Assembly: GCA_025454125.1 (NCBI GenBank)
Contig: JALOPA010000011.1
Location: 1-12,233 of the forward strand
Direction of reading: 5' to 3'
Length of the DNA: 12,233 nt
Source of the DNA: Thermodesulfobacteriota bacterium
Lineage (GTDB): Bacteria > Desulfobacterota > DSM-4660 > Desulfatiglandales > HGW-15
The notes beneath the pieces were generated by a model, which saw nothing but the letters and a program-made list of their open reading frames with translations, was not told where the DNA came from and did not search any database. This document shows positions 1 to 6,250 of this stretch, piece after piece (within the stretch, counting starts at the first letter, position 1; every line of letters starts with the position of its first letter). A program made the translations under genes and the position numbers.

Positions 1-483
1 TACATCAAGACCAAGGAAGTCCCGATTTCGATCGAGAAAGTGAAGCTCAAGGACGTCGTGAGCAGCGTGAAAGAGGAGTTCGCCCCTCAGCTCACCGGGC
101 GCCAGATCCGATGGCTCGAGCCTGAAATGATCCCGGAAGTCCATGCAGACAGGACCGCCATGGTCAGGGTCTTGAGGAACCTCGTGGACAACGCCTTGAA
201 ATACGGGGGTCACGATTTGAGCGAAATCCGGATCAGCTACCGGGAATCCGAAGACAGCCACATCCTGTCGGTCGAAGATGACGGCATCGGATTGAAGGAC
301 GAAGATGCGAAAACGCTTTTTGGCCCTTTCAAGCGCAGAAGAGTGGCCGGCGAGGTCGAAGGGTCCGGTCTGGGGCTGGCCATTGTCAAGGAAATCGCCG
401 AACAGCACAAGGGCCGCGTGTGGCTGGAGCCCGCCATCAGGAAAGGTGCGGCCTTTCATGTCTCCATTTCCAAGAATCTTTAG
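1..483 (+). CDS. Sensor histidine kinase, C-terminal ATPase part (5' truncated by window)
   Basis: The reading frame is open from base 1, so only the last 160 residues are present and the sensor and phospho-acceptor His parts lie outside the window. The HATPase_c signature is complete: N box LRNLVDNALKYGG (about residues 58-70), G1 box with DDGIGL (93-98), F box LFGPF (107-111) and G2 box GSGLGLAIVK (121-130). These bind Mg-ATP so that the kinase can phosphorylate its own histidine and then a response regulator. No response regulator follows downstream, so the partner must be upstream or elsewhere. The TAG stop is followed immediately by an inverted-repeat element. The signal it senses cannot be judged from this fragment. 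Confidence 0.93.
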   Translation, partial: YIKTKEVPISIEKVKLKDVVSSVKEEFAPQLTGRQIRWLEPEMIPEVHADRTAMVRVLRNLVDNALKYGGHDLSEIRISYRESEDSHILSVEDDGIGLKDEDAKTLFGPFKRRRVAGEVEGSGLGLAIVKEIAEQHKGRVWLEPAIRKGAAFHVSISKNL

Positions 484-665
484 CCGGTTGCTCAAAAACG
501 CTCATATCACGAAGAAGTGACAAGTAACGAGTGACAAGTGACAAGTTGGGTTTTTGTCTCGTCACTCGCCCTTCGACTTCGCTCTGGGCCGTGAGTTTAT
601 CGAACGGTTACTCGTCACTCGTGACGGGTGTGCGCCCTTGTATCTGAGCGTTTTTGAGCAACCGG
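484..665. repeat. 182-bp inverted-repeat (MITE-like) element
   Basis: The outer ends are perfect 21-bp inverted repeats: 484-504, beginning CCGGTTGCTC, and 645-665, ending GAGCAACCGG. Inside lie a GTGAC-rich array (515-545), inverted GTCACTCG pieces (about 555-570 and 607-625) and a stretch around 570-605 with a CCTTCGACTTCGCTC motif followed by TTATCGAAC, a type of dispersed intergenic repeat common in many bacterial genomes. The element starts on the base after the histidine kinase stop. It has no coding capacity that I trust, no transposase, and no obvious target-site duplication. It fills most of the 310-bp gap between the kinase and the next gene. It could be a non-autonomous mobile element or a structural 3' element. 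Confidence 0.75.
515..545 (+). repeat. GTGACAAG-type repeat, copy 1
   Basis: A 31-base stretch of GTGACAAG/GTAACGAG units matches 10246-10276 at 30 of 31 positions, about 9.7 kb away. It sits inside the 182-bp inverted-repeat element. Confidence 0.85.
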
Positions 666-731
666 CGAACGAATTCCTTCAGCCACCCTTCTGGATGATC
701 TCCTCTGCCTAGTTCAATTGGTTCAGTGTAT

Positions 732-760
732 TTGACACAGACACAGTGCTCTTCTATATT
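732..760 (+). promoter_or_regulatory. Sigma-70-type promoter of the FAD oxidoreductase gene
   Basis: TTGACA (732-737) is separated by exactly 17 bases from TATATT (755-760), near-consensus -35 and -10 boxes. The predicted start near 767 gives a leader of about 27 bases before the ATG at 794. It lies just beyond the inverted-repeat element and points at a gene with no upstream operon partner. Confidence 0.75.
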
Positions 761-793
761 GCTCTCCGATGAAAAAGCTTTGAGGGTAGAGTC

Positions 794-2182
794 ATGACGA
801 GGAAGCTCAGTGCGGATGCGGTGATTTGCGGGGCTGGAATCGCCGGGGTATCGGCCGCCTACCACCTTGCGGTCAGGCATGGGATTAAGAAGGTTCTGCT
901 TGTGGACGAGCAGGCCCCTCTGACGCTCACGAGCGACAAATCAACAGAGGCCTATCGAAACTGGTGGCCGGGGCCGGGAAACACCATGGTTCGCTTCATG
1001 AACCGGAGCATTGATCTCCTGGAGCAACTCGCGGCGGAAAGCGACAACTACTTCAACATGAGCCGAAGGGGCTACGTGTTCCTCACGGCAAGACCCGAAC
1101 AGGCTCGGGTCATGGAACGCACAGCCAATGAGATCTCCGGCCTGGGAGCCGGCCCGATCAGGACCTACCGCGGCAGGCCGGAGGATCCGGTCTACCCCCC
1201 GTGCAGTCTCAGAGGCTATGATCCCGGCCTGATCGGTGCCGAACTTGTCCTGGATCCGGCAAGGGTCCGCAAGCAATATCCTTTCATCAACGAGACGGCC
1301 ATAGCCATGCTCCATGTTCGGCGCTGCGGCTGGCTCAGCGCCCAACAGCTGGGTATGTATCTGCTGCAGCGGGCCAAGGGTGCAGGCGTCCAGTTCCTCA
1401 TGGGCAGGGTGTCCGGAGTGGGCCTAGGCAGGGGAGCAATAGAGTCGGTGCAGGTGACCGGGGAAAAGGAGCAAGTGGAGATCGCTGCACGGTGTTTTGT
1501 GATCGCGGCAGGACCCTTGCTCAAGAAGGTCGGCGCCCTGATCGGGGTGGACTTTCCCGTGTTCAACGAGCTCCACGGAAAAATCGCGTTCAAGGACCCC
1601 GAAGGAGTCATCCCGCGGGATGTGCCCCTCATGATCTGGACAGACCCCATGAAGCTCCCGTGGACCAAGGAGGAGAGGGAAGTTCTCGAAGGAAGCGGGA
1701 AGACCCGTTGGCTGCTGAACGAGTTCCCCAGCGGGGTTCACTTCAGACCGGAGGGAGGGGAGGGAAGCCAGACCATACTGGCCCTCTGGACCTATGACGT
1801 CAAACCCCAAAAACCGGTCTGGCCGCCGGTTTTTGACCCGGAGTATGCGGAAATCGTGCTCAGGGGAATGGCGGGCATGATTCCCGGGTTGTCCGTGTAC
1901 CTGGGAAAAGCGGCGAAGCCGTTTGTGGACGGCGGCTACTACTGCAAGACTCAAGAGAACAGGCCCCTCATAGGGCCGTTGCCGGTCAAGGGAGCCTTTG
2001 TGATAGGGGCTCTCTCCGGATTCGGCATCATGGCTTCCATGGCCGCCGGTGAACTGCTCGCAAACCACGTGAGCGGGAGCGCTTTGCCCGACGACGCGGC
2101 CGCCTTTCTCCTCAGCCGATATGAGGACCCGCAGTACAAGACGCTCTTGGAGAGCTGGGAAGCCGCGTCGGGTCAACTGTGA
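794..2182 (+). CDS. FAD-dependent oxidoreductase, DAO (glycine/sarcosine oxidase-like) family
   Basis: A 462-residue flavoprotein of the DAO superfamily (D-amino acid, glycine and sarcosine oxidase relatives), expected to oxidise an amine or amino-acid C-N bond using FAD. The N-terminal Rossmann motif GAGIAG (13-18) with an acidic DE pair at the end of the second strand (38-39) binds the ADP part of FAD. The characteristic C-terminal segment is present: ENRPLIGP (about 388-395) and GALSGFGIMASMAAGEL (about 405-421). The segment STEAYRNWWPGPG (about 50-62) looks like a family signature near the flavin. No signal peptide or membrane segment is seen. The ATG at 794 has a GAGG ribosome binding site about 8-10 bases upstream and its own strong promoter. 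Its stop overlaps the stop of mutY by 10 bases, tail to tail. The substrate cannot be named; a dehydrogenase rather than an oxidase is possible in an anaerobe. Confidence 0.88.
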   Translation: MTRKLSADAVICGAGIAGVSAAYHLAVRHGIKKVLLVDEQAPLTLTSDKSTEAYRNWWPGPGNTMVRFMNRSIDLLEQLAAESDNYFNMSRRGYVFLTARPEQARVMERTANEISGLGAGPIRTYRGRPEDPVYPPCSLRGYDPGLIGAELVLDPARVRKQYPFINETAIAMLHVRRCGWLSAQQLGMYLLQRAKGAGVQFLMGRVSGVGLGRGAIESVQVTGEKEQVEIAARCFVIAAGPLLKKVGALIGVDFPVFNELHGKIAFKDPEGVIPRDVPLMIWTDPMKLPWTKEEREVLEGSGKTRWLLNEFPSGVHFRPEGGEGSQTILALWTYDVKPQKPVWPPVFDPEYAEIVLRGMAGMIPGLSVYLGKAAKPFVDGGYYCKTQENRPLIGPLPVKGAFVIGALSGFGIMASMAAGELLANHVSGSALPDDAAAFLLSRYEDPQYKTLLESWEAASGQL

Positions 2183-3276
2183 AGGGCTGCAAGGATTTTC
2201 CTCTCCCCTTTTGACAGCGCGAGCTTGCCGAGGTCTTCCGCTGAAACCCACTTCCATCGGAGACCTTCGATGGGCTTAACCCTGCCGTGCGCCACGGCGC
2301 ACCGGTAAACGTGAAAAGTGACGCGAAAGTGCGTGTACGCATGCTTAACCGAGGCCAGTGCCTTCATCACGCGGACCTGCAACCCCAGTTCCCCTCGAAG
2401 GGTTCGAACCAGGGCCTCTTCCAAGGCCTCGTTCTCTTCTTTTTCCCCTCCCGGAAATCTCCACAAGCCCCCGAGAAGGCCGGCGGCCGGCCTCTGGACG
2501 ACGAGCACTCTCATCTTTCGATCGATGAGGATGGCGGCCATCATGTGCTTGTGGGGCAGGGCCGGTCTTTTCCTGGCTGAAGGAATCTGTTCCTGCTGTC
2601 CCAGAGCGTTCGCTTTGCAGGCTCCCCTTAGAGGGCAGGAGACGCATGAGGGACTTCGCGGTGTGCACACCGTGGCGCCCAGGTCCATCACCGCCTGGTT
2701 GAAATGGCCCGGGTGTTTCTTGCTCAGGAGTTGATCCGCCTGTTTTCGAACCTGTTTTCTTGATTCCGGAGAACCCAAGGGCTTTCGAATGGCGAAAAGT
2801 CTGGAGATCACCCTCGAGACATTGCCGTCTACGGCCGCAATGGGCTGGCCAAAGGCGATGCTGAGAATGGCATCAGCGGTGTATGCTCCAATCCCCGGAA
2901 GGGAGAGAAGCTCTTTCCTGTCTCGCGGGATACGGCCTCCCTGCCGGGCAACGATCTCCTTTGCCGCAGCATGGAGATGTCGCGCTCTGGAATAGTAACC
3001 GAGGTTTTCCCAGAGCTTCAGGACTTCGTCTGGCTGGGCTTGGGCGAGAGCCTGCACCGATGGAAATTTCTTGAGAAAGCGGAGATAATAGGGAATAACG
3101 GTGTCCACCTGGGTTTGCTGGAGCATGATCTCGGAAACCCAAATGAAATAGGGGTCGCGGGTGCGCCGCCAGGGAAGGTCACGGGCATGGCCGGCGTACC
3201 ACCGGAGCAGTTTAGAAGTGATGGGATCTTGGTGCAATAAGCCTTCTCGTTCTTTTCGAAATGAACCATGAGTCAT
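2173..3276 (-). CDS. mutY: A/G-specific adenine glycosylase MutY
   Basis: Removes adenine mispaired with 8-oxoguanine in base-excision repair. All hallmarks are present in the 367-residue protein: catalytic Glu in SEIMLQQTQV (about E49), helix-hairpin-helix LPGIGAYTA (126-134), catalytic Asp in AVDGNV (about D150), the [4Fe-4S] set C-x6-C-x2-C-x5-C (about C204, C211, C214, C220), and a Nudix-like C-terminal domain from about residue 245 that reads 8-oxoG, including GGLWRFPGGE and the HAYTH segment. I chose the ATG at 3276 because GGTGGG lies about 7 bases upstream. A TTG at 3294 would add six residues but has no ribosome binding site. It is a single-gene unit converging on the FAD oxidoreductase gene. 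Confidence 0.96.
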   Translation of the reverse strand: MTHGSFRKEREGLLHQDPITSKLLRWYAGHARDLPWRRTRDPYFIWVSEIMLQQTQVDTVIPYYLRFLKKFPSVQALAQAQPDEVLKLWENLGYYSRARHLHAAAKEIVARQGGRIPRDRKELLSLPGIGAYTADAILSIAFGQPIAAVDGNVSRVISRLFAIRKPLGSPESRKQVRKQADQLLSKKHPGHFNQAVMDLGATVCTPRSPSCVSCPLRGACKANALGQQEQIPSARKRPALPHKHMMAAILIDRKMRVLVVQRPAAGLLGGLWRFPGGEKEENEALEEALVRTLRGELGLQVRVMKALASVKHAYTHFRVTFHVYRCAVAHGRVKPIEGLRWKWVSAEDLGKLALSKGERKILAALHS

Positions 3277-3323
3277 CGAATGGACCCACCGCAAGCCATG
3301 GCATGTCTAAGCTATCGTCAAGA

Positions 3324-3393
3324 TGGTCACACCCGCGCAGGCGGGTGTCCAGAGTGTTTGTGCGCCTGGATTCCCGCCTTCGCGGGAATGACA
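3324..3393. repeat. Paired palindromic repeat (CATTCCCGC family), copy 1
   Basis: Two hairpin units face each other. Unit 1 has arms ACACCCGC (3329-3336) and GCGGGTGT (3341-3348) around GCAG. Unit 2 has arms ATTCCCGC (3370-3377) and GCGGGAAT (3382-3389) around CTTC. The two units are also imperfect inverted copies of one another, TGGTCA...TCCA against TGGA...TGACA. The same architecture recurs at 6137-6207. This is the widespread dispersed palindrome with a CATTCCCGCG core seen in many bacterial genomes. It lies in the divergent gap between mutY and the Slp-family gene. Confidence 0.88.
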
Positions 3394-3448
3394 ACACCGC
3401 ACCGGGTTGCTGGGAATGAGACCCATGAGGATCCAACTTATCAAAGAG

Positions 3449-3478
3449 TTGGAGGCACAGAAAAGACCTTTGTATCTT
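3449..3478 (+). promoter_or_regulatory. Weak candidate promoter for the Slp-family gene
   Basis: TTGGAG (3449-3454) and TATCTT (3473-3478) are spaced by 18 bases, with a predicted start near 3485 and a leader of about 40 bases. The match to consensus is modest, so this is only the best candidate in the gap. Confidence 0.3.
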
Positions 3479-3525
3479 TCCCCTGTAATGATTAGATTCC
3501 CATCAGAGAATTGGAGGAATTGGAG

Positions 3526-4092
3526 ATGAGAATCAAAGGGCCGCTAGGGATCATCATTCTTGGCTTGCTCCTGTCGGTCTCAGGGTGTGCCCCGGTCATT
3601 TCGCAGTCGGTCAGGGATCAGGTGGATAAGAGCCTCACCTTCGGAGAGGTGTTCAAAGACCCGGAGGCGCACAAAGGTTCGGTGGTCGTCTGGGCCGGAG
3701 CCATTATAGGAGCAAACAACACCCAAGAGGGGACTCTGATCGAAGTTCTTCAGAGGCCGTCGGATTTCTTCGGAGCGCCCGAACAGACGGACAGAACAGA
3801 AGGTCGCTTCCTGGTGCTCTATCCTTCCTACCTTGACGTCGCTGTGTACAGCAAGGGGAGGGAAGTGACCGTGGGAGGGGAAATCGCCGGAAAGAAAATC
3901 AAGCCCCTTGGCGAGATCCAATATTCCTATCCCTTCGTTGTTGCCAAAGAGCTCTACCTCTGGCCTGACCCAAACGTTGAGCGGCTGGCCCCTTATCCTT
4001 ATCCGGGTTATCCCTGGTGGTATGATCCTTTCTGGAGGCCATGGTACTACCCCTACCCCTACGCCTATGGCAGATACTGGCCGAGGCGTTGA
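3526..4092 (+). CDS. Slp-family outer-membrane lipoprotein
   Basis: A 188-residue lipoprotein resembling the starvation-inducible outer-membrane lipoprotein Slp. The N-terminus has a basic start (MRIK), a hydrophobic core and a lipobox VSGC, with lipidated Cys21. Slp-family features follow: CAPVISQ, VVVWAGAIIGANN, a GRFLVLYPSYLDVAVYSKGREVTV stretch compatible with the family's OB-fold-like core, then GEIQYSYPFVVAKELYLW. The last ~32 residues (about 157-188) are extremely rich in Tyr, Trp and Pro (10 Tyr, 5 Trp, 8 Pro by my count), a low-complexity tail. The ATG at 3526 is chosen because GGAGGA (3513-3518) is 7 bases upstream; an in-frame TTG at 3511 overlaps that site. It converges on the photolyase gene with a 10-base gap. 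The role is envelope-associated but biochemically undefined. Confidence 0.9.
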   Translation: MRIKGPLGIIILGLLLSVSGCAPVISQSVRDQVDKSLTFGEVFKDPEAHKGSVVVWAGAIIGANNTQEGTLIEVLQRPSDFFGAPEQTDRTEGRFLVLYPSYLDVAVYSKGREVTVGGEIAGKKIKPLGEIQYSYPFVVAKELYLWPDPNVERLAPYPYPGYPWWYDPFWRPWYYPYPYAYGRYWPRR

Positions 4093-4102
4093 GAGGCAAA
4101 GC

Positions 4103-5572
4103 CTACCCGGGTTTGTATTTTTCCATGTATTCCGTGGCCCGCAATGTCCTTAGAGTGTTCTCGGAGCTCATGTAGCGGATCTTGCCGAAAACCGGCCGCT
4201 CCGGACCCCAGGGCCTGTCATATCGGCCCAGGACCCACATGATTCCCGTGTACGAATTGGGATCCCTGCCGTCGAGACCGTACGTGTTGTTGAGTTCGAT
4301 CATGATGTCGAGCGCTTCCTGAGGCGAGGCTGTCCACTCCAGAATTTTCTTCCCCCAGACCATGCGGAGATAATTGTGGATCCGGCCCTCCTGAAGGAGC
4401 TGTTCTTGGGCGGAGTTCCACAGGGGATCATGGGTCTGCGCCCTCTCAAATTGCTCCAAGCGGTAAAGGTAGCGCCTCTGATCCCTCTCATGGTCTTTCA
4501 GGGTTTGCCTCGCCCACTCGGGGAGGGAAAGGTATTGATCGTAGTCCTGCCTCTGGCTGCACATGTTGAAGCCCAGCTCCCTCCAGGTCACCAGTTCATC
4601 GAGGAAGGCTTCTGCCGGCTCACTCATGCGCCACCACCCGTTTCGCCCTCCCGTGGCTTTTTGGGGAAGATGATCCAAGCCCCACTCTTCCTTGGCCGCC
4701 AGGTGGAAAAAGATCTCGTGAACCGAAAGGTGGCCGAAATGGAGATAAGGGGAAAGCCCGCTCGTGCCGTCTTCATCAGGATGATTCCTGTTTTCCTCAT
4801 AGAGGGAGAGCTTCTTTTCAAGGAATCGCTTCATCCTTTTGGAGGCCTGGCTGGCGCCTCCCCGCTCCTCCACAACGCCGACCTCATGGTCCACAGGGAA
4901 TTCGGCCAAGGGCCCGGGCTCTCCGCTGAGAATGCCAGGTGAAGCGGCAGGCCAGCGCTTCAAGATGTCTTTGAGAGCAAGGGCAGGAGCCTTAAGTTTC
5001 AACGCTTTCAGTGGTTCGGCGTCAGGATACTGGGAGAGGTGCAGGGGGAGCTCCTTCTGCAGAAAAAGCCTGAAAAATTTGGCTGCTGCAAAAACCCGGT
5101 CCGTGGCGTGCATGGGCAAGAGCCCGTTGGAATCGACCTTCTCGATGCAAACAGGTGTCTTCTTCGAAGCAGAGGCGAGCATGCGGGGAAGAAAAAAGGC
5201 GGGGAAGTCATCCGTCACCACCAGGCACGCTTTTTGAGCGAGAGCCGCGAGAAGGCCTTTGTCCGCATCGGGGGAGAGTTCAAGGTAGGGGTAGTAAGAG
5301 GCCCCGGATTTTGTCAGGCTCTCGGCGTTGTCCGCCATGCCGTCGATGACAAAGCGATGAAAACGATCACAGGCCCAGGGATACCCTGCACGAAGGGCTT
5401 CAAACACGAGGAGAGGTTTTGCAAGGCGATTGGCCCAGTCCACGGCATGCTGGAGGCTGAAGTTCCATCGCGTGCGACGGAAAGCGGTCATCCAGTAGAG
5501 GACATAGTCCCCTGCTTCGCGAACAGGAACCTCGTTGCAGCGAGCCACTCGAATCTCGGGGACCGGACTCAT
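4103..5572 (-). CDS. phr: Deoxyribodipyrimidine photolyase, class II-like
   Basis: A 489-residue FAD photolyase expected to split UV-induced cyclobutane pyrimidine dimers using light. The N-terminal antenna-domain signature is VLYWMTAFRRTRWN (about 24-37). The C-terminal FAD domain carries WRELGFN, THDPLWNSAQ, GRIHNYLRMVWGKKILEWT, and the class II-type stretch from residue 434: DGRDPNSYTGIMW then ERPVFGKIRYMS. Textbook class II enzymes have RRELADNF and MHGYMRMYWAKKILEW at those places, so this may be a divergent subgroup. The ATG at 5572 has GAGGAGG about 7 bases upstream, and its first bases overlap the stop of the upstream FMN-binding gene in an ATGA junction, implying translational coupling. 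The gene is therefore second in a two-gene operon. Antenna pigment and light dependence cannot be read from sequence. Confidence 0.92.
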   Translation of the reverse strand: MSPVPEIRVARCNEVPVREAGDYVLYWMTAFRRTRWNFSLQHAVDWANRLAKPLLVFEALRAGYPWACDRFHRFVIDGMADNAESLTKSGASYYPYLELSPDADKGLLAALAQKACLVVTDDFPAFFLPRMLASASKKTPVCIEKVDSNGLLPMHATDRVFAAAKFFRLFLQKELPLHLSQYPDAEPLKALKLKAPALALKDILKRWPAASPGILSGEPGPLAEFPVDHEVGVVEERGGASQASKRMKRFLEKKLSLYEENRNHPDEDGTSGLSPYLHFGHLSVHEIFFHLAAKEEWGLDHLPQKATGGRNGWWRMSEPAEAFLDELVTWRELGFNMCSQRQDYDQYLSLPEWARQTLKDHERDQRRYLYRLEQFERAQTHDPLWNSAQEQLLQEGRIHNYLRMVWGKKILEWTASPQEALDIMIELNNTYGLDGRDPNSYTGIMWVLGRYDRPWGPERPVFGKIRYMSSENTLRTLRATEYMEKYKPG

Positions 5573-6009
5573 TCTGGGGCCTCCTCAAAGTGGGCGTCTG
5601 TGAGACCGTCGAGCAGAAGGAAAGAACGGATCTTGATGCAGATCACCTCCGCATCCGGATGGTCCAGGAAGTCCTTGAGATGAGGGTGACGTTCAAGCAG
5701 CCTGGCCCTCGCCCAGGGCTCCTTTTGATGATCGTCCAGCCTTTCGAAGGCGCCGGAAACGGTCATAGCCCTCGCTTGAGGGCGGTGAGAACCTGTGTGC
5801 TCCTCACGGGTGTCGATCAGCAGGCTGACGGCGGGGTTCTCCAGGAGGTTTTTGAACTTCCTGGTGGCTCTATGGGTGGCCATGTAGATCTCGCTGCAAT
5901 CGTCATTCGTAGTGTAGGCCATAAGAGAGCAGTAGGGCTTATCGCCTGAAACGGTTGCGAGGACACAGATGTCCTTTTCCTTGGCGAGCTTCTTCATTAG
6001 TTCGATCAT
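5569..6009 (-). CDS. Pyridoxamine 5'-phosphate oxidase-like FMN-binding split-barrel protein
   Basis: A 146-residue protein of the PNPOx-like split-barrel superfamily, usually a homodimer binding FMN (some members bind F420 or heme). The family pattern is visible: an N-terminal helix, then CVLATVSGDKPYCSLMAYT (about 15-33), EIYMATHRATRKFKNLLENP (40-59) and VSLLIDTR (61-68). A conserved-looking GSHRPQARAMTVSGAFE segment (about 73-89) lies mid-protein. The ATG at 6009 has AGGAG about 9 bases upstream. It is first in an operon and overlaps the photolyase start by four bases (ATGA). A supply or protection role for the photolyase flavin is conceivable but is inference. It is too short and divergent to be called the vitamin B6 enzyme PdxH. 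Confidence 0.88.
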   Translation of the reverse strand: MIELMKKLAKEKDICVLATVSGDKPYCSLMAYTTNDDCSEIYMATHRATRKFKNLLENPAVSLLIDTREEHTGSHRPQARAMTVSGAFERLDDHQKEPWARARLLERHPHLKDFLDHPDAEVICIKIRSFLLLDGLTDAHFEEAPE

Positions 6010-6057
6010 AGTCGCCTTCTCCTGACTTTCACTTTGTCTACCACATTCGCTATGCGC

Positions 6058-6084
6058 GGGAAAGGATGTTCTGGATCCTTTCCC
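6058..6084. promoter_or_regulatory. 10-bp palindrome upstream of the split-barrel/photolyase operon
   Basis: GGGAAAGGAT (6058-6067) and ATCCTTTCCC (6075-6084) form a perfect 10-bp inverted repeat around a 7-base spacer. It lies 49 bases upstream of the ATG at 6009, in the divergent gap shared with the DUF523-YbgA gene. No T tract follows on either strand, so it is not a normal terminator. The size and symmetry suit a dimeric regulator's operator, or an RNA hairpin in the operon leader. Confidence 0.5.
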
Positions 6085-6136
6085 ATTGATTGAGCGTCGG
6101 ACCTCTGATACCCTGAGGCCGGTTTGACTGCCCTTA

Positions 6137-6207
6137 TGGTCATTCCCGCGCAGGCGGGAACCCAGTCTTTCTGCGTTCTTCTGGACTCCCGCCTGCGCGG
6201 GAGTGAC
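6137..6207. repeat. Paired palindromic repeat (CATTCCCGC family), copy 2
   Basis: Same architecture as 3324-3393. Unit 1 has ATTCCCGC (6142-6149), GCAG loop, GCGGGAAC (6154-6161). Unit 2 has ACTCCCGC (6185-6192), CTGC loop, GCGGGAGT (6197-6204). The substitutions in unit 2 occur on both arms and keep the stem paired. It ends 44 bases before the DUF523-YbgA start codon, so it may lie in that gene's leader. Confidence 0.88.
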
Positions 6208-6250
6208 GGGCTTAAGTTCGTTTCACAAATACGTCGAGAGAGGGAACCCT

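Noticed and set aside
484..665. Intrinsic terminator of the kinase gene
   Set aside because: The 21-bp arms are 140 bases apart and no T tract follows, so it does not resemble a rho-independent terminator.
608..880. 90-codon minus-strand frame in the gap after the kinase gene
   Set aside because: The C-terminal half comes from the inverted-repeat element and the N-terminal half is antisense of the oxidoreductase gene. A piece around 650-730 looks protein-like (EPIELGRGDHPEGWLKEF), so an old gene remnant is not excluded, but there is too little to call it.
1424..2257. Minus-strand open frame of 277 codons
   Set aside because: Antisense of the FAD oxidoreductase and overlapping mutY in another frame; Arg/Pro/Gly/His-rich composition typical of a shadow frame.
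3324..3393. CRISPR array or tRNA from the repeated hairpins
   Set aside because: Only two facing palindromic units with no regular spacers; the same structure recurs singly at 6137. No cloverleaf or CCA-type end.
6203..6250. Earlier start for the DUF523-YbgA gene
   Set aside because: It would begin in the palindromic repeat and has no ribosome binding site; the ATG at 6251 is well placed after GAGAGGGA.
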